From the NCBI GenBank assembly GCA_963825255.1, contig CAWGSF010000013.1, positions 1 through 64,000 on the forward strand: 64,000 nucleotides of DNA, in the 5' to 3' direction. Below the pieces are notes generated by a model. The model was not told the origin of the DNA and ran no database searches. It saw only the letters and a program-made list of their open reading frames with translations. Made by a program: the position numbers and the translations under genes. Shown one piece after another: positions 8,567 through 17,294 of the stretch. This DNA comes from JAIBJN01 sp963825255. Its GTDB lineage: Bacteria; Actinomycetota; Thermoleophilia; Gaiellales; Gaiellaceae. How positions within the stretch are numbered: the stretch's first letter is position 1; every line of letters starts with the position of its first letter.

Positions 8567-8719
8567 ATGGGCGGCGCTCTCGCATATCTGGATCCCGGCT
8601 CCGGCTCGATGATCCTCCAGGCCGTCGTCGGCGGCGTGGCCGCCGTCGCGGTGATGGGGAAGCTCTACTGGCGCCGGTTCCTGGGATTCCTCGGCGTCCG
8701 GAAGAAGGACGACTCGTAG
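8567..8719 (+). CDS. 50-aa YLDPGSGS membrane peptide
   Basis: ATG 8567 to TAG 8719. It reads MGGALAYLDPGSGSMILQ, then a hydrophobic helix AVVGGVAAVAVMGKLYW and a basic tail RRFLGFLGVRKKDDS. Small proteins with the signature YLDPGSGS-ILQ, one membrane helix and a basic end are widespread in exopolysaccharide and envelope loci, usually next to a methyltransferase and a sulfatase-type gene, as here. Function unknown; probably a membrane partner of those enzymes (inference). A TATTCT box lies at 8548-8553. Confidence 0.75.
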   Translation: MGGALAYLDPGSGSMILQAVVGGVAAVAVMGKLYWRRFLGFLGVRKKDDS

Positions 8720-8721
8720 AG

Positions 8722-10123
8722 GAGACCGGGGCCCGGGTCGAGCGGGGATCGTTCCGCGACCCGGACAGCCGCGTCTTCTACGCCGACGGCGTGGTGCTGC
8801 GCGCGCTCTCCGAGCGCGGCCTCGCCGACTGGGAGGCGCTCGAGGCGACCGAGCTGTTCCGCACCAAGGTGGCCGAGGGAACGCTCGTGGCCACCGAGCG
8901 CGTGGCGCTCGACGGCCTTCCGGACGACCTTCCGACGCGCGGCGCGGCGGCGGTTCTCCGGCACGAGCGCATCCCGGTCGTCTCGTACCCCTACGAGTGG
9001 CCGTTCGGCATGCTCAAGGACGCGGCGCTTCTCGAGCTCGACCTCCTCCTCGCCGCGCTCGACGAGGGGCTCGTGCTGAAGGACGGGTCCCCGTACAACG
9101 TCCAGTGGCGCGGGACGAGCCCGGTCTTCGTCGACGTCGGCTCCTTCGAGCGGCTCCGCGAGGGCGAGCCCTGGGCGGGCTACCGGCAGTTCTGCATGCT
9201 CGCCCTCTACCCGCTCATGCTTCAGGCCTACAAGGGCGTCCCCTTCCAGCCCTGGCTGCGGGGATCGCCTCGAGGGCATCGAGCCCGCCGAGATGCGCGC
9301 TCTCCTGGGAGGTCGCGACCGGTTTCGGCGCGGCGTCCTCTCCAACGTCGTCCTCCACGCCCGGCTCGAGCACCGCTACGCCGACCGCGAGGTGAAGAGC
9401 GAGCTGCGCCAGGCGGGCTTCCACGCCGAGCTGATCCGCGCGAACGCCCGCAAGCTGGCGAAGCTCGTCCGCCGGCTCCGCTGGGAGCCCGGGCCCACCG
9501 CGTGGTCGGGCTACGGCGAGGACAACCCGTACGGCGAGGCCGACGCGGCCGCGAAGGAGGCGTTCGTCGCCGAGGCGGCCGGCCTGCGCCGCCGCGAGCT
9601 CGTCTGGGACCTCGGCTGCAACGACGGCCGCTACACGCGCGTGGCGGCGCGCGAGGCCGACTACGCCCTGGCCGTCGACGCCGATGCGGCGGTGGTCGAG
9701 AGCCTCTACCGCAGGCTCCGCGAGGAAGGCTCCTCCAGGATCCTCCCGCTCGTCGGCGACCTGGCCGACCCCTCGCCCGGCCTCGGCTGGCGCCGCGAGG
9801 AGCGGCGACCGCTCGAGGAGCGCGGCCGTCCCGACCTGACGCTCTGCCTCGCCCTCGTCCACCACGTCGCGCTCTCGAGCAACATCCCGGTCGCGGAGTT
9901 CCTCGACTGGCTGGCGGGGCTCGGGACGGAGCTCGTGATCGAGTTCCCGACGCGCGACGACCCGATGGTTCGCCGGCTCCTCGACCGCAAGGCGCCCGGC
10001 GCCAACCCCGACTACGAGACCGAGGCCTTCGAGCGGGCGCTGTCCGACCGCTGGCGAATCGATCGCCGCGAGACGCTCCCCTCGGGGACCCGGATTCTCT
10101 ACCGTGCGGCCCCGCCCGCCTGA
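8722..10123 (+). CDS. SAM-dependent methyltransferase with N-terminal extension (one frame break)
   Basis: About 467 residues once an extra G in GGGG at 9260-9263 is removed. Residues 1-200 form an N-terminal domain (GSFRDPDSRVFYADGVVLRAL, RGTSPVFVDVGSFERL, YRQFCMLALYPLMLQAYKG); the methyltransferase domain follows with motif I LVWDLGCNDGRYTRVA and LTLCLALVHHVALSSNIPV. The start is unsettled: homology-like sequence extends back to about 8722, yet no ATG, GTG or TTG lies in frame there; the first standard codon is GTG 8791. The 3' end overlaps the sulfatase gene by 20 bases, so the two are translated together. Confidence 0.8.
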
Positions 10124-12194
10124 CCCGCCGGGATCGTTCGGCCGCGCCGGGCTCCACCTCGCCGGGCTGACCGCCCTCGCGGTCGCCCAGCCGCTCTTCG
10201 ACCTGCTCTCGCGCAACGCGGAGTTCTTCGCCGTGCGCGGCTCCTCGCGCGCCGACATCGTCCTCTTCGCGGTCGGCGTCGTCGTCCTCCCCCCGCTCAT
10301 CCTCCTCGGCCTCGAGGCGGTCGCGGGCCTCTGGAGCGCCCGCGCCGCGACCGTGCTCCACCTCGTCTTCGTCGCGGCCCTCGTCGGGCTCCTCGTCCTC
10401 CAGGTGATCGGGGAGACGGACATGCGCGCGGCCGTCCTCGTCGCGCTCGCCGGCGCCGTCGGGGCCGCCGGCGCCGTCCTCTACACGCGCGTGCGACCGG
10501 TGCGGATGCTCCTGTCCGTCCTCGCCGCCGCGCCCCTCGTCTTCCTCTGCCTGTTCCTCTTCGCCTCGCCGGTCTCGCGGCTCGTGTTCGCCGACCCGCC
10601 CGAGCCTCGCCTCGCGGAGGTGCCGGGTGACACCCCCGTCGTCATGGTCGTCTTCGACGAGTTCCCCGTCGTCTCGCTCATGGACGAGAGCGGCGGGATC
10701 GACGCCGTCCGCTACCCGAACTTCGCCCGGCTCGCCGAGGACGCGACGTGGTACCGGAACACGACCACGGTCCACGAATGGACGACCGGCGCCGTGCCCG
10801 CGATCCTCACGGGGCTGCGCCCGAAGCCGGACGACCTCCCGCTCTACGTCGATCATCCGGACAACCTCTTCACGCTCCTCGGCGGGGGCTACGACCTGCA
10901 CGTCGCGGAGTCGCAGACCCACCTCTGCCCGGCCCAGCTCTGCGACGAGGACCGCGATCCGCTCCCGGAGCGAATCGGGTCTCTCTTCTCCGACCTCTCG
11001 GTCGTCTACGGCCACCTCGTCCTCCCCGAGAGCCTCGCCGCCGACCTCCCCTCCATCTCGACCGAATGGGGCGACTTCGGGGGCGACGCTCCCGTCGCCC
11101 TCCTGCAGGAGGGCCCCTCTCGGCCCGGAACCCGTCCGGCCGCCTACACGGGCCGCGACGGCGAGATGCGGGAGTTCGCGAACGGCATCCAGCAGGGCGA
11201 CCGGCCGGGCCTCTTCTTCCTCCACTCCCTCCTGCCCCACCACCCCTGGGAGTACCTGCCGGACGGCAAGTCCTACGCGAGCAACCTCAACGCTCAGCCC
11301 GGGCTCGTCGACGAGCGGTGGGTCGGCGACCCCGAGCTGGCGATCCAGGCGCAGCAGCGGCACCTGCTCCAGGTCGGCTTCGCCGACCTCGCGCTGGGCC
11401 GCGTCCTCGACAGGCTCGAACGGACGGGGCTGTACGACGACGCGCTCGTCGTCGTCGTGGCCGACCACGGCGTCAGCTTCCGCCCGCACGGCGAGCGCCG
11501 CCGCGTCAACGCGGGGAACATGGAGGACATCGCCTTCGTCCCGTTCTTCCTCAAGGCTCCGGGACAGCGCGCCGGGGAGGTGGTGGACGCGCACGTGCGG
11601 ACGATCGACGTCCTCCCTACGATCGCCGACGTCCTCGGCGTCGAGATCCCCTGGCGGACAGACGGCCGTTCGGCCCTCGGGCGCGCGCCCGGCGCCTACC
11701 CGGACGTGGTCATCGCGACCGCGGGCGGCGACCAGGTCGTCGGCGACTTCGATGACCTCGTGGCCAAGAGGGGCGCCATGCTCGAGCATCAGGTCGATCT
11801 CTTCGGCGAGGGAGACGACGTGCCGGGTCTCTACGGCATCGGCCCCCGTCCCGAGCTCCTCGGCCGCCCGGTGGACGGGCTCGCCCTCGCCACGGCCGGC
11901 GGCGGCCCGACCTTCACGAGCTACGGAGAGACGACCTACGATCCCGACTCGCCGGTGGCTCCCGTGCGGGTCGCGGGCAGGATCGAGGGGGCGCCGGCCG
12001 GCGAGGACGTGGCGATCGCGGTCGACGGGCGGATCGTCGCAGTCACCCGGAGCTTCGAGCTTGCGGGCGACGTCCTCGTGTCCGCCGTCGTCCCAGAAAG
12101 CGCCTTCCACCCGGGCGAGAACAGCGTCCGCCTGTACCTCGTGGAGGGCGTGGGCCAGGACGCGACGCTGAGGGAGCTGGCGCCCGCCCGGTGA
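10104..12194 (+). CDS. Membrane-anchored sulfatase/phosphotransferase-fold protein
   Basis: 696 residues from GTG 10104. Residues 1-165 contain about five membrane helices (LHLAGLTALAVAQPLFDLL, IVLFAVGVVVLPPLILLGL, LVFVAALVGLLVLQVIG, LLSVLAAAPLVFLCLFLF). The outer catalytic domain belongs to the alkaline-phosphatase/sulfatase superfamily: VVMVVFDEFPVVSLMD (metal Asp), TTVHEWTTGAVPAILTG (nucleophile Thr/Ser), FLHSLLPHHPWEYLP, and VVVVADHGVSFRPHGERR (metal Asp-His). It likely transfers or removes a sulfate or phospho-group on a surface glycan; the substrate is unknown. Between the methyltransferase and the flippase-like gene. Confidence 0.85.
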   Translation: MRPRPPDPPGSFGRAGLHLAGLTALAVAQPLFDLLSRNAEFFAVRGSSRADIVLFAVGVVVLPPLILLGLEAVAGLWSARAATVLHLVFVAALVGLLVLQVIGETDMRAAVLVALAGAVGAAGAVLYTRVRPVRMLLSVLAAAPLVFLCLFLFASPVSRLVFADPPEPRLAEVPGDTPVVMVVFDEFPVVSLMDESGGIDAVRYPNFARLAEDATWYRNTTTVHEWTTGAVPAILTGLRPKPDDLPLYVDHPDNLFTLLGGGYDLHVAESQTHLCPAQLCDEDRDPLPERIGSLFSDLSVVYGHLVLPESLAADLPSISTEWGDFGGDAPVALLQEGPSRPGTRPAAYTGRDGEMREFANGIQQGDRPGLFFLHSLLPHHPWEYLPDGKSYASNLNAQPGLVDERWVGDPELAIQAQQRHLLQVGFADLALGRVLDRLERTGLYDDALVVVVADHGVSFRPHGERRRVNAGNMEDIAFVPFFLKAPGQRAGEVVDAHVRTIDVLPTIADVLGVEIPWRTDGRSALGRAPGAYPDVVIATAGGDQVVGDFDDLVAKRGAMLEHQVDLFGEGDDVPGLYGIGPRPELLGRPVDGLALATAGGGPTFTSYGETTYDPDSPVAPVRVAGRIEGAPAGEDVAIAVDGRIVAVTRSFELAGDVLVSAVVPESAFHPGENSVRLYLVEGVGQDATLRELAPAR

Positions 12195-12234
12195 CGAGGG
12201 TGTGCCTGCGGTCTGACTCCGCCTAGACGGCCGC

Positions 12235-12240
12235 TATCGT
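12235..12240 (+). promoter_or_regulatory. -10 box of leaderless flippase-like gene
   Basis: TATCGT, six bases before ATG 12247; no Shine-Dalgarno. It follows the sulfatase stop by about 40 bases, so this gene can be transcribed on its own. Confidence 0.55.
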
Positions 12241-12246
12241 CAGTGC

Positions 12247-13267
12247 ATGGACGACGTTCACGCGTTTCTCGACGCGTCGGAGGCCTTCTTCTCGGCGCTC
12301 GCCGCCGTTTCGTGGGGCGCACTCGCGCTCGCCGTCCTCTTTCACCTCGCGCGACTGGCCATGCGGGCCCGCGCCTGGCAGAACATCCTCCGAGCCGCCT
12401 ACCCGAAATCGCTCATCCGCTACCGGGACGTCTTCGGCTCGTACGTCGCGGGCGTGGGCGTCAACGCCATCGTGCCGGCGCGTGGCGGCGACGTCGTCAA
12501 GCTCTACCTCGTCAAGCACCGGGTCGAGCGCTCGACCTACCCGACGCTCGCCTCGAGCCTCGTGGTCGAGACGCTCTTCGACCTGGTCCTCGCCGCGGTC
12601 CTCTTCCTCTGGGCCGTCCAGATGGGCATCCTGCCCGGCGTCCCCGACCTCCCACGGCTGCCCGCGTTCGACTGGCGGTTCGTCGTCGAGCACCCGCGGA
12701 CGGCGACGTTCATCGGCTGCGTCCTCCTCGCGGGCCTCATCGTCCTCGATCGCCTGGGCGAGCCGGCACGTGACCGCCTTCAAGGAGAAGGTCGAGCTCG
12801 GGTTCGCCGTCCTCCACGACTTTCGCGGGTACCTCCGGGACGTCGTGTCCTGGCAGGCGGGGAGCTGGCTCGGCCGCGTGGGCTCGACGTTCTTCTTCCT
12901 GCGCGCCTTCCACGTCGACGCGACCCTCGAGACGACCCTCGCCGTGCTCGTCGTCAGCGGGCTCTCGACCATGCTCCCCTTCACGCCCGGCGGGGCGGGG
13001 ACCCAGCAGGCCATCCTCGTCTTCGCGCTCGCCGGCGCCGCGGCCAGGAGCACCGTCCTCGCCTTCGCCTTCGGCCAGCAGCTGGTCGTGACGATCGTGA
13101 ACGTCGTGCTCGGCTTCGGCGCGATCCTCCTGATGCTCGGAACGCTCCGCTGGCGCGGGCACGTACAGGGCGTCGAGGCCGAGATCAGGGGCGCTCCGCC
13201 GCCTCCCGAACAGCGCGGTCCGGAGGAGGATCCAGGCCCCGTCCCGGCCGAGCCGAACCGAATATGA
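12247..13267 (+). CDS. LPG-synthase transmembrane domain / UPF0104 flippase-like protein (one frame break)
   Basis: 339 residues with one extra C at 12763-12764 removed. Eight or so helices. The family signature is clear: YVAGVGVNAIVPARGGDVVKLYLVKHR near residue 75 and LSTMLPFTPGGAGTQQAILVFAL near residue 240. Members flip or modify lipid-linked sugars or phospholipids in the membrane (AglD/MprF N-domain relatives). The tail is proline- and acid-rich. The context suggests it works with the sulfatase and methyltransferase in envelope modification. Confidence 0.85.
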
Positions 13268-13268
13268 T
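13263..13268 (+). promoter_or_regulatory. -10 box of leaderless 199-aa gene
   Basis: TATGAT, nine bases before ATG 13278; overlaps the stop codon of the preceding gene. Confidence 0.5.
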
Positions 13269-13277
13269 GCGCCTCGG

Positions 13278-13877
13278 ATGGAGCAGACCGTCCGGACGGG
13301 AGAGCCGCAAGGCTACGCGGAGGCCGTCTCGCACGTATGGGAGCGGGTCGGCACGGCTCTCGTCCGCCTCGAGCGAGTCGCCGAGGACCCGGACGACGCC
13401 GACGACGGCGCGCTCCTGAACGAGCTTCCCCAGCTCCAGTACAGCCTCCACGCGGGCGCCGAGCTGGCGGTCGGCATCGACCCGCCGCCCGGCACCGAGC
13501 CGCTCCACGCGGAGCTCGTCGCGGCTCTCGCCGAGGCGCGCGACGTGACCGCCGAGGTCGGGAGCGCGTTCGAGGCCGGGGACTCCGAGCTCGTCGAGAC
13601 GCTCCTGCCGGAGTGGCGGGGCGCCCTGTTCCGTGTACGGCTCGCGCGCCTGCGCGCCCTCGAGCGCTCGGCGCCTGCAATCGGCGGAGACGGAGAGCTC
13701 TCGGCCGCGACCCAGCGCCGGGGACGCGAGCGCCCGTCGATCTCCGCGGTCGTCGCGACCGGGCTCGTGATCGGCGGAGCGCTCCTCTTCACGGCGGGCG
13801 CCGTGCTCGCCGCGTGGCCCGTCTGGACCGCCGGGCTCACGCTCTTCGCGGGCGGCTTCGTCCTCTACCGCCCCTGA
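13278..13877 (+). CDS. Hypothetical protein with C-terminal membrane hairpin
   Basis: 199 residues. Residues 1-145 are helical and soluble (VSHVWERVGTALVRLERV, LVAALAEARDVTAEVGSAFE); the end has two helices, ISAVVATGLVIGGALLFTAGA and VWTAGLTLFAGGFVLY, separated by a short turn. No known family. It closes the envelope region and converges on gltX with 12 bases between stops. Confidence 0.65.
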   Translation: MEQTVRTGEPQGYAEAVSHVWERVGTALVRLERVAEDPDDADDGALLNELPQLQYSLHAGAELAVGIDPPPGTEPLHAELVAALAEARDVTAEVGSAFEAGDSELVETLLPEWRGALFRVRLARLRALERSAPAIGGDGELSAATQRRGRERPSISAVVATGLVIGGALLFTAGAVLAAWPVWTAGLTLFAGGFVLYRP

Positions 13878-13889
13878 CCCGAGCCGGCG

Positions 13890-15174
13890 TCAGGCGGCGA
13901 CGGCGATCGCCGCGTCGATCCGCGCCAGCGACTCGTCCCGGCCGAGGAGCTCGAGGCTCTCGAAGAGGCCCGGCGAGACCTTCGAGCCCGTCACCGCCGC
14001 CCGGATCGGGCCGAAGGCCTCCCGCGGCTTGAGCCCGAGGCGCTCGGCCAGGCTCCGGAGGGCGGCCTCGATCGCCTCGCCGGCGAAGGGGTCGACGGCG
14101 GCGAGCGCGTCCCGCGCCTCGGCGAGCAGCGGGCCCGCCCCGTCGACGAGCTCCGGCGGCGGCTCGACGCGGTGGAAGAGGAAGCCCGCGAAGGCCGGGT
14201 ACTCGCCCGAGGGTGGCGATCTTCTCCTGGACGAGGGGAGCCGAGGCCCGGATCGTCGCCTCGTCGCCCTCGAAGCCGGCATCCTCCAGGTAGGAGACGA
14301 GCGCGTCGGCGTACTCCTCCGGCGCGAGGGCGCGCAGGTAGACGCCGTTCATCCACTCGAGCTTGCCGTAGTCGAACGTGGCCGGGCTCGCGCCCACGCG
14401 CTCGAGCGTGAAGCGCTCCACGAGCTCGTCGCGCGACATCAGCTCCGTCCGGTCGTCGTAGCTCCAGCCCAGGAGCGCGAGGTAGTTCATGAGCGCCGGC
14501 GCCAGGTATCCGGCAGCGCGGAACTCCTCCACCGAGACCGCGCCGTGACGCTTCGAGAGCTTCCGCCCGTCCGCGCCGAACACGTTGGGGACGTGCGCGT
14601 AGACGGGGAGGGGGCGGCCGAGCGCCTCGAGGATCCGGATCTGCTTGGGCGTGTTCGAGACGTGATCCTCGCCGCGGATCACGTGCGTCACGCCCGAGTC
14701 GGCGTCGTCCATGGAGGCGGCGAAGTTGTACGTCGGGCGCCCGTCCGAGCGCAGGATGACGAGATCCTCGAGCTTCTCGTTGGGCACCTCGATCGGTCCC
14801 TTGATCGCGTCGTCCCAGGCCGTCGCCCCCTCGTCGGGCATGCGAAAGCGGACCGCCCCCTCGTCCTCGTAGGCGTGCCCCTCCGCGAGCAGCCGCTGCG
14901 CGGCCTCCTGGTGGCGCTCGAGCCGGTCGAGCTGGAAGGCGACGTCGCCGTCCCAGTCGAGCCCGAGCCAGCGCAGCGAGCGCTGGATCTGCGCCACCGA
15001 CTCCTCGACCTCGCGGCTCGTGTCCGTGTTCTCGATCCGGAGGAGGAACTCGCCGCCGGCGTGCCGGGCGAAGAGCCAGTTGAAGAGCGCGGTGCGGACC
15101 CCGCCGATGTGGAGGAGCCCGGTCGGGCTCGGCGCGAAGCGGACTCTCACGGGCAGCTGGCGCTCGGCGGCCAT
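13890..15174 (-). CDS. gltX: Glutamyl-tRNA synthetase (one frame break)
   Basis: 427 residues after removal of one extra base in CCC at 14206-14208; the total, 3n+1, agrees. Charges tRNA-Glu in the cytoplasm. Class I signature in FAPSPTGLLHIGGVRTAL (HIGH motif) near residue 12 and KLSKRHG (KMSKS loop) near residue 210. The anticodon-binding end (GLKPREAFGPIRAAVTGSKVSPGLFESLELLG) is intact in the shifted frame, so the gene is surely functional. Starts at ATG 15174 with a TACGAT box six bases upstream: leaderless, and back-to-back with nfo. Confidence 0.93.
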
Positions 15175-15179
15175 CCGGC

Positions 15180-15186
15180 TATCGTA
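15180..15186. promoter_or_regulatory. Shared, overlapping -10 boxes of gltX and nfo
   Basis: The plus strand reads TATCGT at 15180-15185, six bases before nfo GTG 15192. The minus strand reads TACGAT over 15181-15186, six bases before gltX ATG 15174. The two boxes overlap by five bases and both genes would be leaderless, with only 17 bases between start codons. Confidence 0.6.
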
Positions 15187-15191
15187 GTGCG

Positions 15192-16118
15192 GTGCTCGCC
15201 GGCGCCCACGTCTCGACGACCGGGGGAATCCACACCGCGATCGACCGGGCCGAGGAGCGGGGCGCCGACGCCGTGCAGATCTTCACGCAGAGCCCGCGCG
15301 CCTGGCGTCCCACGAACCATCCGCCGGAGAACCTCGAGCGGTTCCGCGAGCGCCGCGCGGAGGCGGGAATCGCCGCAGTCGTCTGCCACGCGCTCTACCT
15401 GATCAACCTGGGCACGCAGGACGAGACCGTCTGGGAGAAGTCGCGCACGGCGCTGCTCCACACCGTCGGCGTCGCCAACGCGATCGAGGCCGACGGCGTC
15501 GTCCTCCACGTCGGCTCCCACCTCGGCGCGGGCTTCCCGCAGGGCGTGGAGCGCGCCGTGCCGGCGCTCAGCGAGGCGCTGGCGGCCTGCGAGGGCCCCA
15601 CGTGGATCCTGCTCGAGAACTCGGCCGGCGCCGGCGGCACGATGGGGCGCTCGGTCGACGAGCTCGCCGTGCTGGTCGACCGGCTCGACGGCCACGAGCG
15701 GCTCGGCCTGTGCCTCGACTCGTGCCACCTGTGGGTCTCGGGCGTCGACGTCACCGACCCGGAGATCTTCGACGCGACGCTCGCCGAGGTCGACCGCCGC
15801 ATCGGCCTCGAGCGGCTCCGCTGTCTCCACGTGAACGACGCGGCCGCGCCGCTGGGCTCGAACCGCGATCGCCACGCGAACGTCGGCGAAGGGCTCATGG
15901 GCGAGGGCCTGGGGGCCTTCCTCGCGCACCCGCGCGTCCAGGGCCTGCCGGCGATCCTCGAGACCCCGGGCCCGGACGGGCACGGGCCCGACGCCGCCGA
16001 GATCCAGCGCCTCCGGGACCTGCACGCGCGCTGGGCCGGAGCTACGCGGCCTGGTCGGTCTGCTCGACGACCCGGAAGGACGGCTCCCCGTGGGGGAGCT
16101 CGAAGAACTCGGGGTTGA
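15192..16118 (+). CDS. nfo: Endonuclease IV (AP endonuclease)
   Basis: Opens at GTG with LAGAHVSTTGGIHTAIDRA. Cuts abasic sites in base-excision repair with a trinuclear zinc centre: ligands visible in VLHVGSH, LLENSAG, LGLCLDSCHLW, LRCLHVNDAA, NRDRHANVGEG and PAILETPG. The family length is about 280 residues; homology ends near 16035, and the frame then runs on to 16118, overlapping the convergent Cys-rich gene by 77 bases. That extension is probably not native and a frame break near 16035 is possible. Confidence 0.9.
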   Translation: MLAGAHVSTTGGIHTAIDRAEERGADAVQIFTQSPRAWRPTNHPPENLERFRERRAEAGIAAVVCHALYLINLGTQDETVWEKSRTALLHTVGVANAIEADGVVLHVGSHLGAGFPQGVERAVPALSEALAACEGPTWILLENSAGAGGTMGRSVDELAVLVDRLDGHERLGLCLDSCHLWVSGVDVTDPEIFDATLAEVDRRIGLERLRCLHVNDAAAPLGSNRDRHANVGEGLMGEGLGAFLAHPRVQGLPAILETPGPDGHGPDAAEIQRLRDLHARWAGATRPGRSARRPGRTAPRGGARRTRG

Positions 16119-16455
16119 CGCAGCCGAGCTCGTCCGCGCGGTGCTCGTAGCAGCTCGAGACCTCGGCCCGGCACATCGGGAGCGGCTGGCGCACGGCCCG
16201 GACGGCGCCGAAGCCGCCCTTGCGCCCGCGTGCCTCGTCGAGGATCTCGAGGTCGATCTCGACGGCGTAGATCTTCTGCATGCAGCCGACGTAGGTCCGT
16301 CCCCACTCCTCGTAGGCGTAGAGGAAGGGGCAGGCGCGCTCGATGCACGCGCTCGGATAGACGATCTTGTCGCAGTGCACCTGGCACCGCCGGCACTCGG
16401 TCTCCTCCTGGGGGCGGAGTGGCAGCTCGGTCCCGGTGAACGCTTCGCGGCGCAC
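16042..16455 (-). CDS. Nine-cysteine conserved hypothetical protein
   Basis: 137 residues from GTG 16455. Cysteines at 21, 24, 28, 37, 42, 58, 95, 102 and 112, arranged as C-x2-C-x3-C, then C-x4-C in SACIERACPFLYAYEEWG, GCMQ, MCR, SCY and GCVNPEFFEL. The spacing suggests one or two metal or Fe-S sites. A basic GRKGGFGAVRAVRQ stretch lies between the Cys clusters. Not a family I can name; it looks restricted to some actinobacteria. Tail-to-tail with nfo and upstream of nothing on its own strand, so a single-gene unit. Confidence 0.7.
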   Translation of the reverse strand: MRREAFTGTELPLRPQEETECRRCQVHCDKIVYPSACIERACPFLYAYEEWGRTYVGCMQKIYAVEIDLEILDEARGRKGGFGAVRAVRQPLPMCRAEVSSCYEHRADELGCVNPEFFELPHGEPSFRVVEQTDQAA

Positions 16456-16537
16456 GGCTTCACTGGATTGTCGACGGGGTTCCGGCCGGCCGCAAGACTT
16501 GACAGGACGTCCGGGCCGGTGTAGGCGGGCTCGGCCC

Positions 16538-17263
16538 TCAGGCCTCCCCGAGCAGGCGCCGGACGACGTTGAGGACGTCCATCGGGGTGAACGCCTCGAA
16601 GTCGGGCTCGATCCCGCGGGGGTCGTCGTCGGCCCGGAACCACAGGGCCTGGACGGTCGTCATGCCGAGCTCCTTGGCGCCCCGGACGTCCTCGAAGCGG
16701 CGGTCGCCGACGAAGACCGCCCGCTCCGGCTCGACGCCGAGCCGCGCGAGGGCGGCCTCGAAGATCGCCGGGTGCGGCTTCCGCTTCCCGATCTCCGACG
16801 AGAAGACGGCAGCGTCGAGACGCTCGCCGAGGCCCATGCGGGCGAGGTCCTCGTGCAGGAGCCAGCCCGGGTCGAACGCGTTCGAGACGAGGCCGAGCGC
16901 GAGGCCCCGCTCCCGGAGCGAGTCGAGGAGCGCGTGCGTGTGCTCGCCCAGGAGCCGGGCGGGCTCCCACGCCGCGTGCTCGGCGGCGAGGAACGTGTCC
17001 AGCTCCTTTTCGCCGAGCGTCACGCCGAAGCCGTCGAGCAGCTCGCGGATCATCCCCGGATACTCGATCTCGTCCAGCGCGCCCGGCACGAAGAGCAGCG
17101 GCATGTAGCGCTCGCGGAAGCGCGCCGCGGTCTCGTCGTGGCCGGGCAGCCCGTCCCGCTCGATCGTCGCCAGGCCGGCCTCCCAGCCCGCCTCGAGCAG
17201 GCGCTCGTCGTACGCGAAATGGAAGAGCGTGTCGCCCCAGTCGAAGAGGACGGCCTCGGGCAT
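16538..17263 (-). CDS. HAD-superfamily hydrolase
   Basis: 241 residues. Motif I is VLFDWGDTLF (nucleophile D8, acid D11), motif II LGLVSNAFD, motif III the lysine in GKRKPHPAIFEAAL, and motif IV VFVGDRRFEDVRGAKELGM. The cap domain (residues 20-90) is the helical C1 type, as in phosphoglycolate phosphatase and haloacid dehalogenase. Substrate unknown. Divergent from cax with back-to-back -10 boxes. Confidence 0.88.
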   Translation of the reverse strand: MPEAVLFDWGDTLFHFAYDERLLEAGWEAGLATIERDGLPGHDETAARFRERYMPLLFVPGALDEIEYPGMIRELLDGFGVTLGEKELDTFLAAEHAAWEPARLLGEHTHALLDSLRERGLALGLVSNAFDPGWLLHEDLARMGLGERLDAAVFSSEIGKRKPHPAIFEAALARLGVEPERAVFVGDRRFEDVRGAKELGMTTVQALWFRADDDPRGIEPDFEAFTPMDVLNVVRRLLGEA

Positions 17264-17272
17264 CCAGGGCTC

Positions 17273-17285
17273 AGGTTAGTAGGGT
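17273..17285. promoter_or_regulatory. Back-to-back -10 boxes of HAD gene and cax
   Basis: Minus strand TAACCT (17273-17278) is nine bases from ATG 17263. Plus strand TAGGGT (17280-17285) is nine bases from GTG 17295. One base separates the boxes; neither start has a Shine-Dalgarno. Confidence 0.55.
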
Positions 17286-17294
17286 TCCCGCTCC

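Noticed and set aside
10627..12171. Long Ser/Arg-rich reading frames opposite or beside the sulfatase gene
   Set aside because: Out-of-frame shadows in GC-rich DNA; composition is low-complexity and the in-frame sulfatase has clear motifs.
16499..16527. Plus-strand TTGACA-17-TAGGCG promoter
   Set aside because: The -10 does not fit TANNNT and no plus-strand gene follows within 700 bases.
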